64,000 nt of DNA from an uncultured Sphingomonadaceae bacterium (GTDB lineage: Bacteria; Pseudomonadota; Alphaproteobacteria; Sphingomonadales; Sphingomonadaceae). Positions within the stretch are counted from its first letter, which is position 1. The number at the start of each line of letters is the position of its first letter. The stretch lies in the NCBI GenBank assembly GCA_947495985.1, contig CANMBD010000002.1, forward strand, positions 248,001 through 312,000, read 5' to 3'. The position numbers and the translations under genes were made by a program. The notes under the pieces were generated by a model. That model did not search any database. It was not told the DNA's origin and saw only the letters and a program-made list of their open reading frames with translations. Positions 16,220 to 25,031 of this stretch are shown here, piece by piece.

Positions 16220-17251
16220 CTACCTTTGCACGCGGCCAGAACCGTCGCCGCCCATCAGTTTTTCTACTTCGCTGACGCTAACCCGGTTAAAATCCCCAAG
16301 AATGGAATGCTTCAGGCAACTTCCTGCTACCGCGAACTCCAGCGATTGCTGACGGTCTTCATAGGCGTTGAGACCATAGATTAGTGCGGATGCGAAACTG
16401 TCACCGCCGCCCACACGGTCAACAATATCTGTAATCTCGTAGCGCCGTGACAATTTGAAATCGTCACCGCGTTCGCGCAAACAGGCAGACCAACCATTGC
16501 GATCTGCGCTCATGCTTTCGCGTAAAGTGATCGCGATAGTGCTCATGTCGGGATAGAGTTCAAGCACCTTCTCGGATAGCGCTTCATATTTCTTGGTATC
16601 GAGTTCGCCTGCCTCGACGTCGACATCGACGCTGATACCGAGCGACTTCTGGCAATCTTCCTCATTGGCGATACCAACATCGACATATTTCACCAACTCG
16701 CTCATCACCTCGGGTGCAGACTTGCCATATTTCCATAATTTACCACGATAGTTGAAATCGCACGATACGGTCACATCAGCAGCTTTCGCCGCTTTTACAC
16801 ATTCGATACTGAGATCCGCGGAATCCTGAGTCAGCGCGGGTGTGATGCCGGTAATGTGCAGCCATTTTGCGCCATCGAAAATTGTCGCCCAGTCAAAATC
16901 GCCCGGCTTGCATTCACTGATCGCTGAATGCGCGCGGTCATAAATCACCTTTGATGGTCGCTGATTGGCGCCGGTTTCGAGGAAATAGATGCCGACCCGA
17001 TCACCCGAACGTCGAACATGGGAAGTATCGACACCAAAACGGCGAAGTTCACCAACCGCCGAAGCCCCAACATCGTTATCAGGAAGCGCTGAGACAAATC
17101 CTGAATTCAAACCGTAGTTGCTCAGCGCAACCGCCACATTGGCTTCGCCGCCACCGAAAGTTGCCTCGAAAGCAGGCGATTGAAAAAAACGTTCATGCCC
17201 GGGCGTCTTGAGCCGCAGCATGATTTCACCAAATGACAAAAATTCTGCCAT
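16220..17251 (-). CDS. kdgK: 2-keto-3-deoxygluconate kinase
   Basis: 343 residues of the PfkB sugar-kinase fold. It phosphorylates KDG with ATP to KDPG. Features: [11 protein letters not shown] at the start, the [15 protein letters not shown] substrate segment near residue 32, and the catalytic [15 protein letters not shown] motif near residue 280. AAGGAAAAG precedes the ATG. It is 10 bases downstream of eda on the same strand, so kinase and aldolase are made from one message. No unusual residues in the active site. Other PfkB sugar kinases look similar, but the neighbours make KDG the likely substrate. Confidence 0.9.
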   Translation of the reverse strand: MAEFLSFGEIMLRLKTPGHERFFQSPAFEATFGGGEANVAVALSNYGLNSGFVSALPDNDVGASAVGELRRFGVDTSHVRRSGDRVGIYFLETGANQRPSKVIYDRAHSAISECKPGDFDWATIFDGAKWLHITGITPALTQDSADLSIECVKAAKAADVTVSCDFNYRGKLWKYGKSAPEVMSELVKYVDVGIANEEDCQKSLGISVDVDVEAGELDTKKYEALSEKVLELYPDMSTIAITLRESMSADRNGWSACLRERGDDFKLSRRYEITDIVDRVGGGDSFASALIYGLNAYEDRQQSLEFAVAGSCLKHSILGDFNRVSVSEVEKLMGGDGSGRVQR

Positions 17252-17261
17252 AATCTTTTCC

Positions 17262-17909
17262 TTAAGGTCTTGCAGCGCTGGCTATGGATACAGCTTCGCG
17301 CGCCAAATTGGTTATTGCCGCGTAGTCACCAGCATCAATTGCGGCTGCGGGTGTCAGCCAGCTACCCCCGCAAGCGATTACCGATGGCAGTGCCAGAAAC
17401 TCATCCAGATTTTCAGCCGACACACCGCCGGTCGGCATAAAACGCATTTCACGAAATACCGAGGAAAGTGCCTTCAACATCGGGACGCCGCCAGCCAGCT
17501 TTGCCGGAAAAAACTTTACGGTACGCAACCCAAGGGCATAGGCGCGCTGCACCTCGCCGGCGGTCATTGTACCTGCGTAGAGCGGCACTGATTTCTCGAG
17601 ACAATATTCGGCCACTTCATCAACTAGCCCAGGACAGACAATAAATTGCGTTCCGCGTGCGATAACTTCTTCCGCTTGCGCAACAGTCAACACAGTTCCC
17701 GCACCTACGATCAGGCCAGAAGTCTGTTTGACAATGGTTTCCATGCAATCAACGGCTTCGTCAGTTCGAAGCACAACTTCGATGACGCTCAGGCCACCTG
17801 CACTGAGCGCCTCTGCTGTCTCAACTGCAACGCCGGTATCACTCGCTCCAATCAGCGGGACGACCGGAGCAGCAGCAAGCCTAGCCTCAAGTTCCTGTTC
17901 GATATTCAT
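17262..17909 (-). CDS. eda: 2-keto-3-deoxy-6-phosphogluconate aldolase
   Basis: 215 residues, a class I aldolase TIM barrel. It splits KDPG into pyruvate and glyceraldehyde-3-phosphate, the last step of alginate monomer breakdown. Visible motifs: [11 protein letters not shown] (conserved glutamate), [19 protein letters not shown], and RTVKFFPA with the Schiff-base lysine near residue 130, followed by MPTGGV and a phosphate-binding CGGSWLTP. It lies between the reductase gene and kdgK on the same strand with short gaps (24 and 10 bases). Confidence 0.93.
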   Translation of the reverse strand: MNIEQELEARLAAAPVVPLIGASDTGVAVETAEALSAGGLSVIEVVLRTDEAVDCMETIVKQTSGLIVGAGTVLTVAQAEEVIARGTQFIVCPGLVDEVAEYCLEKSVPLYAGTMTAGEVQRAYALGLRTVKFFPAKLAGGVPMLKALSSVFREMRFMPTGGVSAENLDEFLALPSVIACGGSWLTPAAAIDAGDYAAITNLAREAVSIASAARP

Positions 17910-17933
17910 GTCCGCTTCGCTACCGCCTTCCGA

Positions 17934-18689
17934 TCAGGAGAAGAACAGACCACCATTGATATCAATGTTGGTTCCAGTGATGAAAGATGCCTCATTTGAT
18001 GCCAGATAGGCCGTTGCATCTGCAGTTTCTTCGGCAAGGCCCTGACGGCGCAGCGGCGTGGAATTGGCGACATTTTCACGCACGGCATCGGCAGTGAACG
18101 TGTCGTGGAACGATGTGGCGATCATTCCTGGGCACAGCGAGTTGCAGCGGATGCCTTTAGGGCCCAGGTCCTTAGCCATCGCACGGGTAAAAGTCATCAC
18201 CGCGCCTTTGGAGGTGGCATAAGCCGCAGCACCTGGTCCTCCGCCATCACGGCCGGCCAGAGAGGCAAAGTTAACAATTGATCCGCCTTCTTTCATGTGT
18301 GGCGCAACGGCCTTCGTTGCAAGGAAAGTGGATGTCACGTTGAGGCGCATGACATGTTCGAAAAATTCCATATCCATTTCATCAAGCCCTTTGCGCTCGA
18401 CCAGCCCGCCAGTAACATTGACAAGGATATCAATCGTATCGCCGAAAGCAGCCTGGGCGGCGGCGACCAGGCCGTCCACATCTTCAGGCTTCATCATGTC
18501 GCCTTTGTATGAAACAGCGGTTCCACCAGCCGCTTCAATCTCGGCCAGTGTTTCATTGGCAGCTTCTTCATTGTTGCAATAGTTCACAACAACCTTAGCA
18601 CCTTCGCTGGCCAGCTTCACCGAGACAGCCCGACCAATATCACGGCTGCCGCCGGTTACGATTGCTACTTTATCCTTCAATTTAGTCAT
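17934..18689 (-). CDS. SDR oxidoreductase, probable DEH reductase (alginate monomer to KDG)
   Basis: 251 residues of the classical short-chain dehydrogenase fold: cofactor motif TGGSRDIGRA (residues 12-21), NVTGG in place of NNAG near 90, catalytic serine in NFASLAG and YATSK (tyrosine-lysine pair near 157-161), and a C-terminal GTNIDINGG. Known alginate assimilators reduce 4-deoxy-L-erythro-5-hexoseulose uronate (DEH) to KDG with an SDR of this kind; position between the lyase/transporter genes and eda/kdgK supports this. AGGGAAAA precedes the ATG. Cofactor preference cannot be judged safely. Confidence 0.82.
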   Translation of the reverse strand: MTKLKDKVAIVTGGSRDIGRAVSVKLASEGAKVVVNYCNNEEAANETLAEIEAAGGTAVSYKGDMMKPEDVDGLVAAAQAAFGDTIDILVNVTGGLVERKGLDEMDMEFFEHVMRLNVTSTFLATKAVAPHMKEGGSIVNFASLAGRDGGGPGAAAYATSKGAVMTFTRAMAKDLGPKGIRCNSLCPGMIATSFHDTFTADAVRENVANSTPLRRQGLAEETADATAYLASNEASFITGTNIDINGGLFFS

Positions 18690-18721
18690 GTTTTTCCCTG
18701 TCTATAAACGTGATGAAAGTA

Positions 18722-20011
18722 TTATGCGGTTGCTGTTGCGGTTTTGGGTTGGAGCGGCTTGATGCTTGGGCACAGCACGAAGACCGACAATACGGTCATG
18801 ATGGCCAGACCGGCTCCCACGGCAAAGGCTGGCGCATAGTTGCCGTCCGCCGTGATGATCGGGATCAGGAAGTTGAGCAAGACGACCGCCAGCTTCGCAG
18901 CAGTTCCGGCATATCCTGCCAGTGTTCCAACGGACTTCCCGCTGTAGAAATCACTTGGCAGCGTCTGGATATTACCAACCGCAGTCTGGAAGCCGAACAG
19001 GATCACAGCCATTAGTAGAACCGCAACCAGAGGTGTTGCTGCGACAGTAGTCGCTAGCAAAGAGACGAGCATAATCAGACCGCCAAGCGCGATCACTGAT
19101 TTGCGAGTCTTATTTACTGTCCAGCCCGCCTTGATGCGATTCTGAGCAAGCAGCCCGCCAAACCATGCGCCGAACATCGCGCCGATATAGGGCACGGCCG
19201 CATAGGTCGCGATCTCCTCAACGCCGAAACCGTAGGTCTCGTTGAGGTAGAGTGGCAACCAGCCGACAAACAGCCACCAGATTGGATCGAGGAAGAAGGA
19301 AGCCATTATTACGCCCCAACTTTCCTTGCGTGTAAGTATCTCTCCCGTTCCCGGTGCATAATCGGCAACTTCGCCGGCTTCTTCGTTGCGCTGGCCGGTA
19401 AGAATGAACTGGCGTTCTTCCTCGCTGATCCAAGGATGCGCTTCGGGTCCACTCTTGTAGACAATCAGCCACGGCACAAGCCATAGGAACCCAAGCGCAC
19501 CGATGGCGATAAAAGTCGCTTGCCAGGAACCCAGAAATACAAACAGAAGCCCGACGATGGGAGCGGATACGATACCGCCGATTGCAGCCCCTGAGTTAAA
19601 GATTCCCTGCGCAAAGGCGCGTTCATCGATCGGGAACCATTCGGCATTTGCCTTGGTGGCACCAGGCCAGTTGCCTGCTTCCGACACGCCAAGAAGACCG
19701 CGGAATATCGCAAAGCTTGTGAGGCTGGTCGCCGCTGCGTGCGCTATCGTTGCGAGAGACCAGGCGGCGATTGCCAAAACGAAGCCTAAACGCACTCCAA
19801 TCCAGTCGAAAATCTTCCCGAACAGAGTCTGTCCGAAGGCATAGGCAAAGGTAAATACATTGATGATGATCGCATATTCGACCTTGGTGAGGCCAAGCTC
19901 TTCGGAAATTTCCGGCCAGAGAACCGCGAGGGCTCCGCGGTCAATATAGTTGATAATGGTTGCGAGCGCGACGAGCCCGACGATCCAGAAACGTAATTTA
20001 CCCTTGGGCAT
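18722..20011 (-). CDS. MFS transporter, hexuronate/anion-cation symporter type
   Basis: 429 residues with twelve predicted membrane helices and a long central loop around residues 200-240. Helix 1 ends NYIDRGALAVLWPEI, typical of the anion:cation symporter (ACS, ExuT-like) branch, and FRGLLGVSEAGNWPGATKA in helix 4 fits the same branch. It likely brings the linear unsaturated uronate (DEH) or its precursor from periplasm to cytosol. Its ATG overlaps the kdgF stop by one base (TAATG), so translation is coupled. Confidence 0.87.
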   Translation of the reverse strand: MPKGKLRFWIVGLVALATIINYIDRGALAVLWPEISEELGLTKVEYAIIINVFTFAYAFGQTLFGKIFDWIGVRLGFVLAIAAWSLATIAHAAATSLTSFAIFRGLLGVSEAGNWPGATKANAEWFPIDERAFAQGIFNSGAAIGGIVSAPIVGLLFVFLGSWQATFIAIGALGFLWLVPWLIVYKSGPEAHPWISEEERQFILTGQRNEEAGEVADYAPGTGEILTRKESWGVIMASFFLDPIWWLFVGWLPLYLNETYGFGVEEIATYAAVPYIGAMFGAWFGGLLAQNRIKAGWTVNKTRKSVIALGGLIMLVSLLATTVAATPLVAVLLMAVILFGFQTAVGNIQTLPSDFYSGKSVGTLAGYAGTAAKLAVVLLNFLIPIITADGNYAPAFAVGAGLAIMTVLSVFVLCPSIKPLQPKTATATA

Positions 20012-20382
20012 TATTGTTCCCCCTCACCCAGAAAATCTTCCCTGACGGGATTGAATATGTCGAGCAGTGAGCCTGCTTCTATGCATGTGATACCGTGATC
20101 AGTGTCCGGCGTGATCGCGACACTATCGCCTGCGACCAATTCCCGCTCCTTGCCGCCCATCATCGCGCGAAACCGGCCGGATTCGATATAACTGATCTGG
20201 CTATGCGCATGCTGGTGGACGGTGCCCGCAATCCCGGTTTCAAACCATAGGCGGCAAAGCATCAAGTCGGGACCATAGGTCAAAATCTGCCGTTTGATAC
20301 CGGGTTCCAGATCTTCAACTCGCGCGTCGGATGCGTGGACGAATGTATCGCTTTGGCGCATTGAGAGAGTGGCCTCTGTCAT
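20011..20382 (-). CDS. kdgF: KdgF-type cupin, unsaturated uronate cyclase-opening enzyme
   Basis: 123 residues, one cupin domain. KdgF proteins convert unsaturated monouronates from pectin or alginate into the linear ketose DKI/DEH. The metal-binding pattern is visible: HQHAHSQISYIESGRF (two or three histidines and a following glutamate region near 57-72) and DTDHGI with a further histidine near 97. It is placed exactly between the monomer-releasing PL17 lyase and the importer, overlapping both by 4 and 1 bases. No signal peptide is seen, so it seems cytosolic unless exported otherwise, which leaves open whether ring opening comes before or after import. Confidence 0.87.
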   Translation of the reverse strand: MTEATLSMRQSDTFVHASDARVEDLEPGIKRQILTYGPDLMLCRLWFETGIAGTVHQHAHSQISYIESGRFRAMMGGKERELVAGDSVAITPDTDHGITCIEAGSLLDIFNPVREDFLGEGEQ

Positions 20383-22556
20383 TTTGCGCCCCCGTCCAAC
20401 CGGATGTGATCTGCAAAGCCAGTCCAGCTGATTTCCTGGCCATCAATTGTGGCGCTGTGCTTTTTGGTTTTATCCTGGTCGTAGGAAATCGCGAGAACCG
20501 ATTTTGCTCCGGTCAGTGTTTCGATCAGCAGCAAGTCAGCTTTGCCATCACGAACATGTTTGATTGTCCTGATCTGGCTATCGCTTGCCGTGGTGCGTTC
20601 CGCCGCGCCATCATAACGCCCATGCGCTTCCAGAATGCCTGCAAACGCTGTGTCCTTACCAGTCGCCAAGCGCTGAATGAGCATCTGTTCGCGGCGCAGG
20701 TTGAATTTGGGATCATTGGCGCCGCTCTCGGCCAATATCATCTCGCTGCCAGCCTGCGGTACCCAGCGCGATGTATAGAAACGATCATCCTTGATCCATG
20801 TGACAAAGGCATTGTCGGCGCTATCCGGCTTGCCCGTCGCATCGACCCAGATATGTTGATATCCATTGTCTTTGCCCAGTACGGGACGTCCTGCCACATT
20901 GGATTCCACATCAAATCCAATCCGCATTACATGGCCATTATAATGCAGTGGCAGATCATATTGATGATCACCTTCGCTATCCACGTGCATCACATCGGCA
21001 ACCAGCGGCTGACCCAATCCTTCGATATCCAGCAGCGCCAGCGTGCGTGTAAATTCAACTCCGGGATAAGCCCCGATCATTTTCGCGGTGCTTATCTGGC
21101 TGCCCATTTCATCGGAAAAATATAGCTGCTCAGGTGCCAGCTTGTCGGCGGCTCTTCTATCTCCATCGAAATGGCTGTTCTCGTCAACTACCAGACTATT
21201 GTGCGCGATGCTCTGCTTCGCCCAGCTTTCGTTTTCGGGCAGGTAACGTCCGCCAGCCTTCGCCTCAATGTTCAGAAAGCGTGCAGCACCATAATCGCTG
21301 ACAATCTCATAGCCATTGTCATAATATTGCCAGCTGAGCTTATCGAAATGGCCATGCCCCATACCTTGTGAGCTGTTCTTGGCGACCAGTGCTTGACCGG
21401 TCATGCCATCGCCCTTGCGCATGATGGTCACGGCGCCCTGCTTGCCTTCGGGTCCGTCAGATAGCAGCAGCGACGTGAACGGAAATGGAGCAGCTTTGCC
21501 TGCCGCCAGATCACGGGCGATCAACATGCCTTCATCGGTAAGCACGGTCCGCCCCTGCCAATCCGCAATGGACAGCAAACCGGGATCACGCGTTTTGGCG
21601 TAGGCGACCGCAACACCATGATAGAGTTCATCGGTCTTCAGACTCTTGTCTCTGATAGCATCATTGAAAGGGAAAAAACGCCCTTCGTAGGTCAGTTGGA
21701 TAGTGGTGAAGAGAGCCTTGAGCAGTATGCCATCGCGATGCTCAAAAATCTTGCGCGATGGATCATTATTCTCGATTGCTCCTGCGAATACTACGAAGGG
21801 CTTGAGCGCAAAACGCTGATAGTAGGGACCTTCGGTATAATAGCCATCGGGAGAAAAGAGTAGTTCGCTTTGACGCAGAAAACCTGACTTTCCTGACTTA
21901 TCCAGTCCGAGTAGCGCAATGTCGACCAACTCTTTGTCGCCGAGTAGATAGCCCGTCATCCCGACACCAGCTGTGGCCCAGGTGGCGTGGTTATGAATGC
22001 GGGAGAATGTTCTCGCCGAACCGGTTGAAAGAAATTCTGCAGCCTTGCGGAACAGATTGTCATCGATATTCCTACGATCAGCGTCGGACAGTGAATCGCG
22101 AATGGCGGCATAGCCCTGAACGCTGTCGACCAGCCACATTGCATCATTCAACACCTGCCAGAAAATGCGACCGACATTCTGGTTCGCTTTCGCCGGATGG
22201 TCACCCAGTGTCGGATACATCTCTGCATAGGCCAGCAGTACATCACGGACATAGTCGCGGTACTTTTCTTCGCCGGTCAACTTATAGAGCCGCCCACCCT
22301 GATAGATGATTTTGAAATTCTGTTTATGCTGTTCGTGCGTGTAGCCGCCGCCCGGATCTTTCGGGACAGGGACGACAACGCCTTTCTCCATCGCTGCATC
22401 GACAAAAGAACGTGCCCGTTCGAGTTCGCTTTCGAACAATGGCGCATATTGCTGTACCGCCGTGGCAAACTCCGTCCGGGAAGACTGAACTGGCCCAGCC
22501 CCAGCGGAAGAAGAAACAGCCGCCAATATTGCGACCGATAGGAGCTTTCCCATCAT
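20379..22556 (-). CDS. PL17 oligoalginate lyase (heparinase II/III fold)
   Basis: 725 residues: a signal peptide (residues 1-20, MMGKLLSVAILAAVSSSAGA), an alpha-toroid domain, then a beta-sandwich domain with the Hepar_II_III signature GHGHFDKLSW near 395. The catalytic asparagine and tyrosine of the characterised enzyme Alg17c are 57 residues apart; here N189 (HNHATW) and Y246 (GPYYQRF) show the same spacing. It releases unsaturated monomers from alginate oligomers, probably in the periplasm. The start overlaps the PL6 stop and the stop overlaps kdgF, each as ATGA, so the three genes are tightly coupled. Confidence 0.92.
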   Translation of the reverse strand: MMGKLLSVAILAAVSSSAGAGPVQSSRTEFATAVQQYAPLFESELERARSFVDAAMEKGVVVPVPKDPGGGYTHEQHKQNFKIIYQGGRLYKLTGEEKYRDYVRDVLLAYAEMYPTLGDHPAKANQNVGRIFWQVLNDAMWLVDSVQGYAAIRDSLSDADRRNIDDNLFRKAAEFLSTGSARTFSRIHNHATWATAGVGMTGYLLGDKELVDIALLGLDKSGKSGFLRQSELLFSPDGYYTEGPYYQRFALKPFVVFAGAIENNDPSRKIFEHRDGILLKALFTTIQLTYEGRFFPFNDAIRDKSLKTDELYHGVAVAYAKTRDPGLLSIADWQGRTVLTDEGMLIARDLAAGKAAPFPFTSLLLSDGPEGKQGAVTIMRKGDGMTGQALVAKNSSQGMGHGHFDKLSWQYYDNGYEIVSDYGAARFLNIEAKAGGRYLPENESWAKQSIAHNSLVVDENSHFDGDRRAADKLAPEQLYFSDEMGSQISTAKMIGAYPGVEFTRTLALLDIEGLGQPLVADVMHVDSEGDHQYDLPLHYNGHVMRIGFDVESNVAGRPVLGKDNGYQHIWVDATGKPDSADNAFVTWIKDDRFYTSRWVPQAGSEMILAESGANDPKFNLRREQMLIQRLATGKDTAFAGILEAHGRYDGAAERTTASDSQIRTIKHVRDGKADLLLIETLTGAKSVLAISYDQDKTKKHSATIDGQEISWTGFADHIRLDGGAK

Positions 22557-24802
22557 GGCTTGACTGCACCTTCAAACTGATTGTTGGAGAGAATGGCGCG
22601 ATGTGCACCCTGATAATTAAGTTCCTCGAGAACTGGCTCCAGCATGTTCTTTGACTTGTTGCCAGATATCCGCGTTTGCGGACGGCCTACGGTGTGAGTC
22701 ACCTTAATCGGCGCGGCGTCGAGGAAATTGTTGTTGCTTATATCAGCGTGCTGAACACCATGAAGAACCATGGAAGCGCCGGACATATTGTTTTTGCTGC
22801 GCCCGACATTCACGAAATTTGAGTTGGTCGCCGTAAAATGCGGCCCGAAGGTGCTTTCATCTCGCCCGCCGCGGTAGACGTTGAATAGCTCGGCACCGAT
22901 ATCCTTGAAGTTTGAATTCGAAACATCGAGATACTCGACATTATACTGGCCGTAATCCTCTGTTTCTGCTGCGGCCAACACTATCGAACCTGAGATATTA
23001 TTGAAACTGCTATCCTTGATATTGACCTGATCCGCCATGGAACTCTTGCCAAGCTTGATAACATCAAAGGATCGATTCACATCCAGATTGGTGACGGACA
23101 CGCCGGTCAGCTTAATCACGAAATTTGACTGGATGGGAAAAATTGCTGTGCGGATCATGGCATTGCCAACAGAATCGGGAGCTGCTGCGCCGTCGATCTG
23201 TAAATTGGCCAGCTTGATGCTTCCACCCTCGCGTATTTCCACCAGCGAAGGGCGCGCGAACAGGAGCTGGGTGGCCCCCTCTTTAGACCCTCTGATCGTA
23301 ATCGCACGATCGAGCGGGAGCGTTTTATTCACCAGATATTCGCCGGCACTTAGCACTAGCTGGTCACCTTCGGCGGCCGTCGCGAAAGCATCAGTCAGCG
23401 TGTCTTCGCCGGGCGGGACTGGAATCTCTTTCCCGGTATCGAACCGCCCGCCACTTGCTGGTTTGGGATACCAGTCAACACCCACCTGATCGCGGGTAAG
23501 AGGCTTGATGTCGCGGGATGCGCCCGCGGTCAGGCCGACAGGATAGAGCAGGCCATTTTCTGCCCGTTCCATCTCAACCGACGCTTTTGCAACGCCAGCA
23601 ATCTCCTGCTGGGCCGAATCATTGAAAAGCATATTGTCTAAAAATTTGATGCCGCTGATATCATCCTGCACCTTGATGAATTCGCCTTCGCCCGTTCCGC
23701 CGAGCAGGTTTCCAGCAACACGACTGTCGATCGGCGCAGCTGAACGCTCGGTATCAGCACCGGCATTGAGAGTAATACGAGAGCTGTCCACCATGGTATT
23801 ATTTTCGATCACGGCATTGTCGACTTGCACGTAGCGGTTGACCGGGGAATTCGGTACACCGTTCATCACCGTCAGTGCACTGGCAAACCCAGTACCACGA
23901 AGACCTTCCATATAGTTATTGCGGATAGTCTGGTTGCGGTTGATCACTCTGATGCCGCCGGTGTGCGCCTTTCCGCCGCCCATAAACACATTGTTCTCTA
24001 CCAGCGTGCCGTCACCATGGCGGAATACCAATGCGCCGCGCGACCTGTCGAAGTAATTGCCGCGGAAAATATTGCTGCCGGATTTGGAGGAGATGATTTC
24101 AACTTCTCCATCACAGCGGTCAAAATAGTTATTTTCCACCAGCGTGTTGGAATTGAACATCGAATATTTGCTGGTTCCGATACGCAGGGTTTCGCCGCCA
24201 TTTGATCCCAGTACAGGACGCGGACCGAAATAATTGTGATCTATCCGGTGATGATTCTCCTGACTTTCCTTCGAGTCCAGTCGCACCGCAAATGTCACGC
24301 CCTTGTTGGTTTTTCCCACTAAGTGATTGTGGTCGAACCTGTTGTTCTTCCCATACATGCCGACCCAGTAATCGCTCTCATAGCGATCGAGCTTGCTGAA
24401 ACCGTCAATCACAACCTGCGTGACGCGGCTGTGATGAGCCAGGTTTTCTTTCGAACGGCGAAAGGAAATGACCTCGCCGGTCGGGCTATAGCCATCCTTG
24501 AACACCAACCCCTTGACCAGCATATATTTGCCGCCAATCCGCAGATTGGACTGGCCGGAGATGATTACCTTACCAGCCTCTTGCGAACGCAGAACAATCG
24601 GCTTTTTCTCGGTACCGTCACCGGATATCTTGATTTCGAAATCGCGCCAGACACCATTTGCCAGGACGATTTCATCACCGGCTTTTAACTTCTTCTCAGC
24701 TGCAAAATACTCTTTCTGGTTTTTGACGAGATAGACACCCGCATTTGCCGGCATCGCGATCGAAAAACTTGCGATCAAAAACAGGCAAAGCCTGAACACC
24801 AT
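22553..24802 (-). CDS. PL6 alginate lyase, two beta-helix domains
   Basis: About 749 residues. A signal peptide (VFRLCLFLIASFSIAMPANA) is followed by a chondroitinase-B-like parallel beta-helix catalytic domain (to about residue 410) and a second beta-helix domain to the end, the layout of two-domain PL6 enzymes such as AlyGC. The catalytic lysine and arginine are 21 residues apart in known members; here K240 (SSKSGSN) and R261 (LVFRHGDG) show exactly this spacing. It cleaves polymeric or oligomeric alginate by beta-elimination. AGAAGGA upstream favours the ATG at 24802 over the TTG at 24808. Confidence 0.92.
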   Translation of the reverse strand: MVFRLCLFLIASFSIAMPANAGVYLVKNQKEYFAAEKKLKAGDEIVLANGVWRDFEIKISGDGTEKKPIVLRSQEAGKVIISGQSNLRIGGKYMLVKGLVFKDGYSPTGEVISFRRSKENLAHHSRVTQVVIDGFSKLDRYESDYWVGMYGKNNRFDHNHLVGKTNKGVTFAVRLDSKESQENHHRIDHNYFGPRPVLGSNGGETLRIGTSKYSMFNSNTLVENNYFDRCDGEVEIISSKSGSNIFRGNYFDRSRGALVFRHGDGTLVENNVFMGGGKAHTGGIRVINRNQTIRNNYMEGLRGTGFASALTVMNGVPNSPVNRYVQVDNAVIENNTMVDSSRITLNAGADTERSAAPIDSRVAGNLLGGTGEGEFIKVQDDISGIKFLDNMLFNDSAQQEIAGVAKASVEMERAENGLLYPVGLTAGASRDIKPLTRDQVGVDWYPKPASGGRFDTGKEIPVPPGEDTLTDAFATAAEGDQLVLSAGEYLVNKTLPLDRAITIRGSKEGATQLLFARPSLVEIREGGSIKLANLQIDGAAAPDSVGNAMIRTAIFPIQSNFVIKLTGVSVTNLDVNRSFDVIKLGKSSMADQVNIKDSSFNNISGSIVLAAAETEDYGQYNVEYLDVSNSNFKDIGAELFNVYRGGRDESTFGPHFTATNSNFVNVGRSKNNMSGASMVLHGVQHADISNNNFLDAAPIKVTHTVGRPQTRISGNKSKNMLEPVLEELNYQGAHRAILSNNQFEGAVKP

Positions 24803-24860
24803 CGTCAATCATCCTTCTAAATGTTACGCACTGGCCTAACTGGCAGATATTTTCATGTCA

Positions 24861-24892
24861 ACCAATATATTATACCAAATTGTCTTACCAAT
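24861..24892 (-). promoter_or_regulatory. Probable promoter/operator region of the PL6-led operon
   Basis: This AT-rich stretch upstream of the PL6 start holds TATACCAA at 24871-24878, plus ACCAAT at 24861 and 24887. TATACCAA is the right half of the UxuR/ExuR-type GntR operator (TTGGTATACCAA); the left half is poorly kept. The same half-site occurs in the two other regulatory gaps of the cluster. Confidence 0.4.
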
Positions 24893-24923
24893 TCAAAATC
24901 GTCAATTGGCCGGCGTGGTAGCC

Positions 24924-24964
24924 AAAAATAATGGCGCAGCAGGTTCAAGCTCCCGCTGCGCCAT
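24924..24964 (-). terminator. Rho-independent terminator of the TonB receptor gene
   Basis: Read on the minus strand, ATGGCGCAGC and GCTGCGCCAT form a perfect 10-bp stem with a 14-base loop, followed by TATTTTT. It lies about 70 bases past the receptor stop and before the PL6 promoter, separating the receptor transcript from the lyase operon. Confidence 0.85.
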
Positions 24965-25031
24965 CCCCCCATTTGGAGTTCGGGAACGCAAGCCGCAAGC
25001 ATACTGGCGAGTGCTTCCGTTCAACGACAGT

